A stretch of DNA of 64,000 nt from the NCBI GenBank assembly GCA_020465985.1, contig JAANYP010004403.1, positions 1 to 64,000 on the forward strand, in the 5' to 3' direction. Position 1 is the first letter of the stretch, and each line of letters starts with the position of its first letter. A program made the position numbers and the translations under genes. This DNA is from Centrapalus pauciflorus (lineage: Eukaryota; Streptophyta; Magnoliopsida; Asterales; Asteraceae). Positions 13,415 to 25,186 of this stretch are shown one piece after another. Below the pieces are notes generated by a model. That model was not told the DNA's origin. It saw nothing but the letters and a program-made list of their open reading frames with translations, and did no database searches.

Positions 13415-13428
13415 TTGGTATCAGAGCC
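13415..13428 (+). other. Primer-binding site of Y
   Basis: TTGGTATCAGAGCC is a perfect complement to the 3' end of plant initiator tRNA-Met and lies one base after the LTR. Confidence 0.95.
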
Positions 13429-13859
13429 AAATATGGCTAAATTGTTTGATTTTTGAATCTGGAAAAAGTTTTTTCAAGAACACTGTTACATTCATTTTTT
13501 CGATATCTATAGAATTCATCGAGGGTTTTTGATTCAGTAGATGTTTTATATTGATTTTTGGTTCGAAGGAGCGAATTTAAAAGATGAAAAGAGTGATATA
13601 AGTTTCAGATTTCAACTCAAAACACACAAAAAGTAATTTGAATTTTACTGATTTTTCAGATTTCGTGTGTTCTTCACTGATTTTGTCAAATTTTGGGGTT
13701 TTTGATCTGAAATTAGGCAAAGTGTTCATTCAGAAAGTGTTTGTAAGTTATAACCGAACACTCGATTTCAATTTGGGATCATTTAGAGGATTTTTGTTGA
13801 AAATTGAGTTTTTAAACTTGGTTTTAAAAGTTTTTTGTTAAAACTCAGACAAAACTAAA

Positions 13860-14450
13860 GTTTAGTTTTCACCGAGTTTGACAAAATGTGAATCAAGTTT
13901 GATAAGTATATAGATCGAGTTTGATCAAAGAGTTGACCGAGTTTAATCAATCTTTGATCGAGTTTGTTCAAATATTGTTCGAGTTGGACAGACTTTCTTT
14001 CAAAACTGATCGAGTTTAATCAAACTTCATCCGAGTTTAATCAAATATAATTCGAGTTTGACAAAACTTATTTTAAAGTTGGCGTACTTGTACTTAGAGT
14101 TTGATTACTAATTCTTCGAGTTTGTTCATAGTAGATTCGAGTTTGATAAGAAGTACTCCAGTTCATTCATTTTTCATTCGAGTTGACCCAAGTATCATTC
14201 GGGTTTCATACTTTTTCAATCGAGTTTGATACTTTGTTATTCGAGTTTAGTCACTCTTAATTCAAGTTTCACTCTTCTTTGATCAAGTTTCACGCTTCTT
14301 TGATCGAGTTTCACTCTTATTTGATCGAGTTTTACACTTCTTTGATCGAGTTTCACTCTTTTTTGATCGAGTTTTACACTTCATTGATTGAGTTTTACCA
14401 TTCTTTCCCCGAGTTTGATCATTCTTATTTCGAGTTTGGTCATTCATTCA
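13860..14450 (+). repeat. CGAGTTT array in the Y leader
   Basis: About 25-30 imperfect units with the core '(T/C)CGAGTTTGATCA' or 'TCGAGTTTCACTC' are spaced about 20 bp apart between the PBS and gag. A similar array lies in the leader of X (46255-46510, inverse orientation) and more loosely around the X insertion (24540-24850, 54149-54345). The surrounding leader (13429-14538) shows no coding sequence. Confidence 0.85.
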
Positions 14451-14538
14451 GTGTTCATTAAAAATCACTTATTATTCAATAACAAGATCTTGGAAGATTC
14501 AGTATTACCAATTTACAACGTCCAAAGACGCACTAGCC

Positions 14539-15937
14539 ATGGGTTTCGAAACCGAACCTCCAATCCTTTACAGAGGAGAGTATGTGCAATGGAGGGAACG
14601 ATTTTTAGAGTTAATAAGCTTTCACGATTATCAGAGGAGATGTTGGCTTCACTGACGGAAGGTCCAACCAAATTCTTTGTAACAATCACAGCAGTACCAA
14701 ACGACAACCCTCTAATAAATGAGAGAACAGAGAAGGTTACAACTGCTAGTCTGACTGAAGCACGTAATAGAAGAAAGCTAGGAGATAAAACAGCCCGAAA
14801 GCTCCTGCTAATCTCAACTCCAAATGACATCTACATAAGTCTGACAAATACAACCACAGCCAAATCCATCTGGGATGAGGGGCATAAGCTGATGAGAGGG
14901 TCAGACAAAGCAGCTACAAACAGAGCATGAAACAGCTTGATGACATTTGAGAACTTCAGAGAAAGAGAAGGGGAGCTGTTAGAAAATACATATCTGAGAT
15001 TTGCTAACCTCGTAAGTGAAATGAAGAGAAACGGTTAACAAAGTCTAATCTGGATATTAATGTCAAATTTCTAAATGTTCTCAACCCAGAGTGGGACAAG
15101 TACACCATGATAATCCAACTGACAAAGGAGATAGATGACATGGATTTTCATATGGTGTTTGAGAACTTAAACAACTATCAAGAAGTTGTTTTAAGAAAGG
15201 TATCTGGAAAGAAGCAAGCTGAGAAAGCAATAGTTGATCCACTGGCTCTCCTTGCAGAAAAAAAGGATAAGTACAAGATGAAAAAGGCGAAGTGATTTGT
15301 TGTAAGTAGTTCATCTGAATCAGAATCAACAGACTCGTCATGAGACTCAAAGATAGAGGAAATTAAGAAGCAGATGACACTCCTGACGAAGGCGTTCCAG
15401 AAGAAATTCTACTGCAAACCAACGAATAATAAGATGCGATACAAGACAGGATCCTGAAAATATGAGAAAATAGATAAATATGAAAAATCTGGAGAAAGCA
15501 GTGGTAAGAAGTTTGAAAAATACGAGAAGCCTGAGAAGTCTGCCAAGAAAGACGATGAGCAGAAGTTTTACAACTGTGGTAAGCCAGTAGTCAAGAATTC
15601 AGATTGCTATACTCGGAAGGCTCTACAGGCTAAACAAAAAGAAGCTTGAAAGGCTTTGATGGCAGAGGATGACAACTGGCTTCAACCGTTTGAAGATGAA
15701 GATATTCTGGATGAAGATGCCCACATATGCCTGAAATCAGAAATCTTCAATGAATCTGAGCTAAGTGAGTCAGCTATGATTGCAGAGGATGAAATCTGGG
15801 TTAGATTGACTGATGATGAAGATGAAGAGAAAAAGGATTTTGATTCTGAGACTGAACTGACACAAGATGTAGCGTTAATGGCTACAGGAGATGCTGGATG
15901 CAGCAGAGAGCAAGAGGATGATGGGTAAGATTCAGAT
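14539..15937 (+). pseudogene. gag of copia Y, N-terminal and zinc-knuckle part
   Basis: The ATG at 14539 (ACTAGCCATGGG) opens a copia gag: 'ETEPPILYRGEYVQWRERFLE', then after a frameshift 'SEEMLASLTEGPTKF', 'TARKLLLISTPNDIYISL', 'TAKSIWDEGHKLMRGSDKA', 'ENTYLRFANLVSEMKRNG' and 'LNVLNPEWDKYTMIIQ'. This is the usual retrotransposon gag order for RNA packaging and particle assembly. The zinc knuckle near 15570-15610 is ruined (FYNCGKP, Val for His). An acidic tail follows (15656-15928) with 'MAEDDNWLQPFEDED'. The element continues after the inserted solo LTR at 18419. Confidence 0.8.
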
Positions 15938-16493
15938 GCCTCTGTAACATCCGGCATTAAACCAGGTTAGCAACTACGACCTAATCAGTATTTAATAGCA
16001 AATTATAAACAAATCAGTGGTCATTAGAAATTAATCAAAGTGATTAACAAGGTTAATGAAGAAATTCAACTCAATTAGAATCAAATTCATCGGTGCGATG
16101 AATCGGGAAATCAATTAATCCGATCGATTTACGATATGATGGATTAATTCAACTAAGTACATAACTAAATTATGATTAGTGACACTAATCATACACTAAT
16201 ACAATTACTTAACATTAATTATGCAAGACTAAAACAATTCATTAAAACAATGCATCCAGTATTTATGAATTTACAAGAAAAGGGAAATACAAGAATACAT
16301 TCTAAATACATTTATACAAAAAAAAATGAAAATACAAGATGATATCTTCAAAAATCTGCCCATAGGAGGTACATAAAGGACTTGATAAATATTTTTTTTA
16401 CTCAACATTTCTACATCAAATCGCTATACACCATCCTCCTTTCAATTCAAAGAAGATCTTACACTCCACCTCCATTTGAAAGACCAAGACTTT

Positions 16494-16512
16494 GCCTATA
16501 AATAGAGAGCTT
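16494..16512 (+). promoter_or_regulatory. TATA box of the solo LTR
   Basis: GCCTATAAATAGAGAGC is a strong plant TATA context and gives the LTR's transcription direction as plus. The inverse copy has CCTATAAATAACACC on the minus strand near 10850. Confidence 0.6.
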
Positions 16513-17342
16513 CCCTTTCATTATTTTCACACCAAAACTCTTCCTTTTTCTCTCTAAAAACCGGATCTCACACACACACCCACTACAAACATTTTCATTC
16601 AAGTGTTCTTGGTGAAATTCAAGTGCTCTTGGTCCAAATCTTGCAAGAGTTCCAACTTCTTCTCAATTTCATACTCCAAATACATCAAAGTAAGTAAATA
16701 CTAACTTATTTCATCACACATTTATGTTTATATAAGTCTTTTATAATATATATAATCACCAACAACAACAACTTTCATAAAAACTCAAGTTTATAAGTTT
16801 CTAGTTTTTGTTTTTAAGTTGTTTCTTTAAATGTGTTTATGAATATATAAACATATCACAAAAGTGTTAATATTATGAAAACAAGTAATATATATATGTT
16901 TTATAACTTGTATACAAGTAGTCTTTAAATAAACAACAAGAATCATAAGTTATTTCAAGTTTATAAACTGCGGATTTTCGGAAGAAAATTTATATCGACT
17001 TTGAAAAATCATAACTAATTCATAACATAACGAAATGAGTTGATTCCCAAAAGTTAGATCTATGTCTTAACTATAGATATGGAAGTTTTCATAATTTATT
17101 TTGGAGTTTAAGACCTCCAGAAATTATTTGGGAAACCGAAAGTTTGACAGCTCAAAAACGGCCAACATAGGGTTTTCAACAAACTTTTTCCCTAACCTAA
17201 ACATCTCGAAAAATGGCCGTTCTTGATTCTAAAAATCCTTTGTATATAGTAGTTTAATGTCCTAGAAAACCAAAGCCTAAAACGTTTTGGAGCTTGGTCA
17301 AAAACAGCCTCAAAGTATGCCCAAAAACCTCCGAAAAACCTG

Positions 17343-17464
<122 letters not shown>

Positions 17465-18418
17465 AACTTGACGTTTTAAGCGGGTTTCATTTATAAACTT
17501 GTAATGTTGGGTGATTTAAGACATAAAAACCTATAAATATACATATGATCATATATTAGAGATATTAAGTCTTTATTATCATTTAGGACTCGGTTAAACA
17601 CATCCGGTTTCATCACCCATCAAACAACGCAAACTTGCATTTTTGCGCGTATTTTGCCATCACAAGCTCGATGAGTCTTCATAGCCCCTATTTTCACTAT
17701 CTATTGGGGGTGGAAATACATGCACTGTTTTCATATGGACATCAAAACTGTTTATTTCTTATATGTGTTACATGTCTAGATCCATCAGCCCTCAAATCAT
17801 GAACCGTTAATTGCATTTATTTGCAAGCGCGAATATATTGTGGATAGATCTATCGGGAGTCATGTCCCCCATTCGGGTTAGTTCGGATCGGCTAACAGGG
17901 AGTGCAAATATATTTAACACACGGTATTACGTATGGGAATACTGCACAGGGCAAACTCATTTTAATTAAGCTTCGGTTGCATGATGGTTTATGTAATACA
18001 TACACGGAATTTATGCTTTATAAATTCAACTCATCTGATAATGTCCATACAACTGGTCTTTTCGCGTAAACCTATGAGCTCACCAACAGTTTGTTGACGT
18101 ATTTTAGCATATATTTTCAGGTGAATAAAACATGCGCATTTATCGGAAGTATTCCAAGGCTTCCGTTCATTTTGGAGTCTCATCATTTTCAAACTCGGAG
18201 ATTTACTTGCATCTTTCCGGATAAACTAAATTGTGTATTTAAATCTTGGTATTTTAAGAACTACTTACGTTGTATTATGGTTATGTAAAACAATATTTAT
18301 ATTTGAAATTAGTTCAATGTATTTTTGAAAACGTCCATATAGTGGTCGTTCGTTGTGATTATGGTTACGCTTCCGCGACGTCACGCTTCGTTTCCAACCG
18401 GGGTAACGGGGTGTGACA

Positions 18419-20120
18419 GCCTCAGACCAATCAGAGACACCAGAGGTACATTCCAATCCTGACTCTATTGAATATAACTCCTATGAGCTTGAACAAAAAC
18501 TTGCTCAAATGGCTTATATGCTGAAACCTTTTGAAAAATCTTTAAAAGCCGAGAAAAAGATTGTCCATTCTTTGGAAAAAAATTAAGACTCGAACATGCT
18601 TTAGTGTTAGAGTTTCCAAAGATAAGGCATTTGCATTGCAATCTGTGTCTAACATAGAAAAAAATACAATGACATTCAACTAAAAAATCAAAAGCTAAGT
18701 AACAATATTTCTGACTTAACAGACAAACTAAAATTAGAAGAAATGGAATCGGCGAATTACTCTATAAAATATAAATGCATATTTCCTGAATGAACAAAAC
18801 TGTATGAGAAAATTAAATCCTTAGAAGATTAATTTCTCAAAAGAGGTCAAACAGATCAGACAATCCATCTGAATCAACAAAAAGACACCGATTTCTATAA
18901 TTCAAAATTAGGAATTTGTTTTGATGATCCTAAGTATCTAACGAAATCAATTTCGTGTTCAACAACGCTATATGATACTAGATACATGAATTTAGGATTA
19001 AATATGGTATTTTTAAAAGCATAAGATGAAGTAGAATCAGCTGAAGATCTGAAAAGGTTGAGAAAAGATAAAATGGAACATAATCTGGATTATAACAAGC
19101 TTAATGAAAGTTATCAAAATCCATGCAAATCAGAAGAGTATATTCAGACATATTCTTATAAAGATTTGTCTGAAAATACTTCTTTCAGTCAAAAGCCATA
19201 CATTCCAAACTCAATTCTTGAGAAGATTAATTCTGATCTTAATTGAAAATTAATAATTTTGAGAATGAAAAGGAAAAACTTCAGGCTCTGATTAAAGATT
19301 TGGAAATCAAATTTAAAGACCAGCTTGAAATCAAATCTCAAACAGATCAGATATCTTCAATTCAACCTGAATCTATTAATTCTGAAAAGGATTTTGATCT
19401 ATATATGAACTCTGAATAAAACTCATTGTAAGAAATGTTTGTCAAAATTCACGAGTTTATAAAACCACTTCATGACAAACAAACTGATAAACCTAAAGGA
19501 CCAGTAACTATTTTGAATAGAATACCTACAGATCCTAAGGTTGAATCAGTTCCATCACCTGTTTCACATAGAAAGGATAAAGCAAAAGTTTCATTTGTTA
19601 CTCCTAAATTTGGAAAAGGTGAATTATCTTCATCAAAGGTTACAAATCCGAAGCTAGGAAATGCTTCTAAAGGTATGAAACTTTTGCAGAATAAGGCTAA
19701 AACTAAATTGACTAATTGTTGTTCTTCTGTTATGTCAGATAATACTTGAAAAGAACATCGAAGCAAGTAAGGCAAAAGAAGCAAGTGGAAAAGAAAAAGA
19801 CGGGTTTTAGAAAAGAGTGGAGAGTTAAAGATTCAGAGAGGATTAGTTATGTAGGGAATTCTGTTTGTAATAAATCCACTGTTAAAGAATGATAAAAATT
19901 TTCTCGTGCTGAACTGTTGTCGTTTAATACCACTAAATGCCATGCGTTGAATGTTAAATCATTGTATAATTTTGATATGTATGTATGGGTAGCAAAGAAC
20001 AAGGTTCGCAATTTTAAACAGATTAGGGATCCAAAGAAATAAATTTCAAAATCAGTTCCAAAAAGAACTGTACAAAGATGGATATCCAAGAAGACTGTTA
20101 AACAGTGGGTTCCAAAAACA
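18419..20120 (+). pseudogene. gag extension of copia Y (coiled coil)
   Basis: This is the continuation of the Y gag after the solo LTR. It is rich in Lys, Glu, Leu, Asn and Ser with heptad-like stretches ('YELEQKLAQMAYMLKPFEKSLKAEKKIVHSLEKN', split by stops). It carries the block 'LGICFDDPKYL', 'TTLYDTRYM' seen in long Sirevirus gags, then 'RKDKMEHNLDYNKLNESYQ', then a basic linker with 'PKRTVQRWISKKTVKQWVPK' near 20060-20120. Long coiled-coil gag extensions are a Sirevirus hallmark. It has many stops and is not functional. Confidence 0.7.
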
Positions 20121-20224
20121 AAGAAATTGTCTTTTTCTCTACTTGAAGTAATACCACATGATTCACTGAAATCAAAAGTACCCAACTATATAAGGGTACC
20201 TCACGTTTTACTTCATCTTGTAGG

Positions 20225-20529
20225 TATATCAAGTGTGGTACCTTGACTCCGGATGTTCCAAGCACATGACCGGACAGTGAGACACCCTCACGAATTTCGT
20301 GGACAAATTCTGTGGGACGGTCAGATTCGGCAACGATCAGTTCTGTCCGATCAAAGGCTATGGATGTCAGGAATACGATAAGATTACCATTCCGAAGGTA
20401 TTCTATGTAGATGGTCTTGGCCACAATCTGTTCAGCATTGGCCAACTGTGCGACAAAGGGTTGGAAGACATTTTTAAGGCGAATATGTGTAGCATAAGAT
20501 ATGGGGAAGGGAAGGAAATCCTAGCTTGA
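20225..20529 (+). pseudogene. Aspartic protease of copia Y
   Basis: The active-site motif WYLDSGCSKHMTG is at about 20236-20274 (DSG at 20245-20253). It is followed after one TGA by 'GNDQFCPIKGYG', 'IPKVFYVDGLGHNLFSIGQLCDKG' and 'GKEILA', the normal order for a copia protease. The protease would process Gag-Pol in the particle. The stop just after the active site breaks it. Confidence 0.85.
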
Positions 20530-20574
20530 ACTAGGAAAACAAATTTATACTCCATAGACTTAGCCAACATCAAT

Positions 20575-21560
20575 CATAAAAAGGATGAATGTCTACAGTC
20601 AAAAGCATCATCAAAAGAATCCTGGTTGTGGCATCGTCTTCTGTCTCATTTGAAATTCAAAGAACTAACTAACCTTGCAAAAGGAGGTTTAGTAAAAGGT
20701 TTACCGACTCTCCGATTTCAAAAGGGGCAGTTGTGTGCCGCATTTGAGAAAGGGAAGATGGTGAGGGCTTCAAACAAATTAAAAGTTGAACATTCTTCAA
20801 CTAGGCCATTAGAGCTACTTCATATGGAATTATTCGGGCCTATGCGAGTACAAAGCATCAATAATAAGACATATGTGTAAGTGATTGTTGATGATTATTC
20901 AAGACACACATGGGTGTTCATCCTGAGATCCAAGTTTGAAGCTACTGAGTTGATAATTGATTTCATATGCAAGATACAAGTCAAGTTGTAGCTTTCAATC
21001 CAGACCATTAGATCTGATAGTGGTACAGAATTTAAGAACATGTCCCTCGAGACATTTCTTAGTATTGTTGGGATAACACATCAATTTTCGGCAGCTTGTA
21101 CCCCTCAACAAAATGGTGTAGTTGAAAGACGAAACCGAACGCTAGTTGAATCTGCATGGACGAAGCTAGCATATTCGAATCTACCGTTGTTCCTCTGGGC
21201 TGAAGCTGTGGCAACTGCATGTTTCACCCAGAATAGATCAATAATGTATAAAAGACTCAGAAAAACACCATATGAGCTGATAAATAAACGAGTTCCTTAT
21301 ATAAAATTTTATCATGTCTTTGGTTGCAGGTATTTTATATTGAACGATAAAAGACAACTTGGGAAAATTTAATCAGAAAGTTGATGTAGAAATATTCATT
21401 GGCTACTCAAAAGAATCAGTGGCATTCCGAGTCTACAATAAACGCAAAAAGACCGTCAATGAAAGCGTCAATGTTAAAATTGATGAAGGTATCGTAATGG
21501 CTCCTAGACATGCCAGTTATAGGACCCGAGTCTAAACAGTCGACTTCTATGAAGTCATCA
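20575..21560 (+). pseudogene. Integrase of copia Y
   Basis: The N-terminal zinc-binding domain reads LWHRLLSHLKFKEL ... QLCAAFEKGK, with the second Cys of CxxC replaced by Phe. In the core, the first acidic residue is Glu (HMELFGP, 20827-20829) where copia integrases have Asp. The second Asp is at 21014-21016 (IRSDSGTEF) and the Glu at 21124-21126 (NGVVERRNR). Then come 'LPLFLWAEAVATACFTQNRS' and 'VFGCRYFILNDK'. Stops follow NNKTYV and CKIQVKL. Integrase inserts the cDNA; this copy is dead. Confidence 0.85.
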
Positions 21561-21595
21561 GAGCTGAAAGAGGATATGAATGAGATCCAAATAAA

Positions 21596-23577
21596 TTGTT
21601 TGAAGATTTTTATGAAGACTACTTTGATAAGACCAAATCTGATGTTCCTATTTTGGTTCCTGACAGGGTTACCGAACATCCTGTGGTAGTCTCTGATCAT
21701 TCACAACCATCGGTTTCGGGAGATACTGAAGAGATTTCAACAATTGATGTACACATTCCTTCTGAAAGTGTACAACAATCTCAAGCTCCAGATGTACAAG
21801 AAACTCCCTTGAATGCTCAAAACTGTAAATCCCCTATTTCAGTTGATATTCCATCAACATCTGAACCTATCCCCCGTATACCCTACCTAGACTTGAATTC
21901 CAATCAAGACCAACTCCAACCTTATCGTCGTTCTATCAAATGGACAAGGGACCACCGACCTGAAAACATCATTGGTGATCCCTCTGCTTCTGTACAAACC
22001 CGGAGAGCTACCATAAATGACTGTCTTTTCTCAAAATTTTTGAGCAAGATAGAACCCAAAAGGTGAAGGAAGATCTTCAGGATGCAGACTAGATAGTAAC
22101 GATGCAAGAGGAGCTCAATCATTTTGAGAGGTTGAGAGTATGGAGATTGGTAGAAAGACCGAAAGAGAAATCCATCATTGGCACGAAGTGGATTCTCAGG
22201 AACAAGAAAGATGAACATGGTGTCATCATTTGGAACAAAGCGAGACTCTTAGCCAAAGGATATAGTCAGCAGGAGGGAATAGATTACGATGAACCTTTTG
22301 CCCCTGTTGCCCCTATAGAGGTCATTAGAATGTTTTTAGCATTTGCCGCTCATAAGAACTTTAAAGTTTATCAAATGGATGTAAAAACTGCGTTTTTAAT
22401 GGGGAGTTAACAGATGAAGTATATACATATCAGCCAGAAGGACTTATAGATCCTTCGAAGCCTGATCATGCGTATATCTTAGACAAGTAACTGTATGGCC
22501 TTAATCAAGCACCACGAGCTTGGTATGATGCCTTATCAAATTATCTTTTAAAATGTGGCTTCAACAAAGGTGCAGTGGACACTACCCTATTTATTAAATG
22601 TCAGGGTCCAGATATCATAGTATTTCAGATATATGTAGATGATATAATATTTGGGTCTACTAATACTGAATTTTGTAAAAAGTTTGCGTTTTTAATATCC
22701 CTAAAATTTGAAATGAGCATGATTGGTGTAATAATTTATTTCTTAGGATCACAAGTTAAGCAACTGAGTGATCGATTTTTCATAAATCAGTCAAAATATA
22801 TACAAGACATGTTGAAGAAATTTAACATGGTCAACAGTACCCCCATGAAAACACCCATGGCTCCTGATTCTAAATCAAAACTCGATGAGTACATTTCAGG
22901 AAAACCTGTTGATGTAACTCATTATCAAGGAATTATTAGGTCATTAATGTACTTATCTGCGAGTAGACCTGATATTATGTTTGCTACATGTGTCTATGCT
23001 AAATATTAGGTAAATCTAAAGGAATCACATTTGGCTGCTACCAAAAGAATTTTAATATATCTAAAGGGTACTCCTAACTTAGGTTTGTGGTATCCAAGGG
23101 AATCATCATTTACATTGACTGCCTTTTCCGATGCTGATCATGCAGGTGATAAAATGGATTGAAAGAGCACATCAGGTTAAGTTCAATTCCTTGGTAACAA
23201 ACCCGTCTGCTGGTCATCCAAGAAACAACACTGTGTGTCACTATTAACAGCAGAAGCTGAGTATGTTGTTGTATCATCATGCTGTTCACAAGTGTTGTGG
23301 ATGAAGAGCCAACTGCGAGACTACGGGTTTAAACCTCAGAAGATTCCAGTCTATTATAATTCACAGAGCGCAATTGCAATAGTTTTTAATCCGATGCAAC
23401 ACTCCTAAACTAAACACATTGACATTCAGTGTCATTTTATAAAAGTTCATGTCGAAAATGGTAATGTTTATATTTTGTACCAACTGAATATCAACTAGCA
23501 GATTTTTTTTACCAAAGAGTTAGATGAAAAACACTTTAACTTTTTGGTATACAAATTGGGTATATTGAATCGATAGA
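21596..23577 (+). pseudogene. Reverse transcriptase and RNase H of copia Y
   Basis: A Ser/Pro-rich linker (21596-22066) precedes RT. RT starts at 'MQEELNHFERLRVWRLVERP' (22102), then 'TKWILRNKKDEHG', 'YDEPFAPVAPIEVIRMFLAFAA', 'YQMDVKTAFLMG' (first catalytic Asp). After a frameshift come 'LYGLNQAPRAWYDAL' and the YVDDIIFGS active site near 22635. RNase H follows: 'MYLSASRPDIMFA', 'FSDADHAGDKMD', 'WSSKKQHCVSLLTAEAEY', and the C-terminal 'KHIDIQCHFIKVHVENG'. RH is retained here but missing from C3 and V. Many stops; non-functional. Confidence 0.85.
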
Positions 23578-23629
23578 TTTAATTTTTGAGTTAATCTCAT
23601 GTGATTTATATGTTTTCCATTTTTCTGAT

Positions 23630-23762
23630 ATGCAGGGGGAGCAAACAGAAAATTTCATCTGATATCATTTTATATATCCGATAATTTTTTATCTGATTGA
23701 TTGCAGGGGGAGCAAGTTTAAAACATGAGGGGAGCAACATTGCAAAATTCAAGGGGGAGCAA
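23630..23762 (+). other. Cluster of four polypurine-tract-like motifs in Y
   Basis: CAGGGGGAGCAAAC, CAGGGGGAGCAAG, GAGGGGAGCAAC and CAAGGGGGAGCAAAG occur within 130 bp just after RNase H. Multiple PPTs are described for Sireviruses as plus-strand priming sites. No LTR follows directly here. Confidence 0.7.
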
Positions 23763-23769
23763 AGCTGAA

Positions 23770-24860
23770 TTTTTATTTTGCTTTAGTTCTTTTTATTATT
23801 TTTTTTGTGTTGTTCAATTTTTTTTTGTTGTGCAAATTTTATTTTGTTTGTTGTTTGGTTTTATTATTTTTTTTGTTTGTAAAATTTTTTTTGAATAGGG
23901 GCTTAAGTGAAAAAGGAGATAATGGATTCAAATGTTTGAAAAATGGGCCGGGTTGAATATTTCAAAATGGGGTATAAATTTGAATTTGAAATTCAAATTC
24001 ATTTTTTTCAAAACCCGTGCACTGTACGTCTTCCTCATCCTTTCTCTCGATTTTTATTCAACCGCACACAAAATAATGCTTCATTGAATTCATGATTTAA
24101 GAAAATTTGTATGTTTTTCATTTGGTTTGTGTTACTGTTTTTATATATACATTTTTTAAGTTTTGTTTCGAGTTTGTGTGTGTTTGCAACTGTATGTGTC
24201 GGTGTGTGTAAATTTGAATGTGTTCATTTGATCATCATATATGAAATTGATAGAATGTATGTGTTCATAATGCTCATATAAGCTTGAAAATCAAATTTCA
24301 AGTCTTATAACACAACATATGACATTTAATTTCAGTTTGAAGTTTAAATGATTTAGAGTTTTTGAACCTACTGAAAATTGGATTTTTAATGGTCAACAAG
24401 TTGTTTTTAGAATAACTTCAGTGAAAGGAACTTGTTTAAAATATGTTTTCGAGTAGGAAAAGTTCAAAGTAAAGGTTTGAAAGTTTCTGGAATGAATTTT
24501 TGAAATTTCAGAAGTGAAATGGGACTTAGAAGAGTTTTAGTTGTTCAAACTCGATAATAGAGTCATTCGAGAGAACTTTAAGTTTCAATCGAGTTTGAAA
24601 AGGTTTGGGACTTAAAATATTTTAGAACTCTCAAACACGGTTGAAACATCATTCGAAAAACTTTAAGGTTCTTTCGAGTTTAGCATTGAATCACCCGAGA
24701 AAACCATATGTTTCATGTGAGTTTATCATAAAATGGACTTAGAATTTTCTAAGTTGTTCCAACTCAATAAAAGGGATATTCGAGAAAAGATCAGGTCATT
24801 TCGAGTTTGGCCAACTGTGACCCGAGAAAGTTTAAGTTGTACTTAAGTTTAATAATAATA
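23770..24860 (+). other. Non-coding pol-to-aORF spacer of Y with CGAG repeats
   Basis: No coding sequence seen. It begins with T-rich, low-complexity sequence (23770-23900). From about 24540 to 24850 there are spaced 'TCGAGTTTG' and 'CGAGAAA' motifs. X is inserted at 24861, and the same motif type resumes at 54149. Confidence 0.6.
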
Positions 24861-25175
24861 TGTGAATTTAGATTTCATGCAATTCATTTAACATTAAACA
24901 CAATCATATGATATGAACAACAATCATCTACACAATAAGTCGAATGCTTGTATTAAGAGAAAGAAAGAATATTACATTGAGAGTTTCTTGAAAGCTTTCT
25001 TCCACAGCAATCTACAGAATCAGTGTGTGTTATCTATCTCAGATTCGTGCAACCATTTCAACAACATACATTGTATTCCTATTTATACAAAATACAAAGT
25101 ATTAAGTATTTACAATAAAGCCCTGAACTATTACAATATAATTGTTTTCATCTCTATTAATATTTGAACCCAACA
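24861..25175 (-). repeat. 3' LTR of element X
   Basis: On the minus strand it begins TGTTGGGTTCAAATATTAAT and ends CTAAATTCACA. A TATA box (TGTATAAATAGG on the minus strand, near 25080) is present. It is preceded on the minus strand by a PPT, AAGAGGGAGAT, at 25176-25186. Confidence 0.9.
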
Positions 25176-25186
25176 ATCTCCCTCTT

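Noticed and set aside
13860..14450. CRISPR-like array
   Set aside because: Units are imperfect, spacers are not unique fixed-length sequences, and the context is a plant LTR element. The TCCGAA and AAGTTCTTAAGG arrays were rejected for the same reason.
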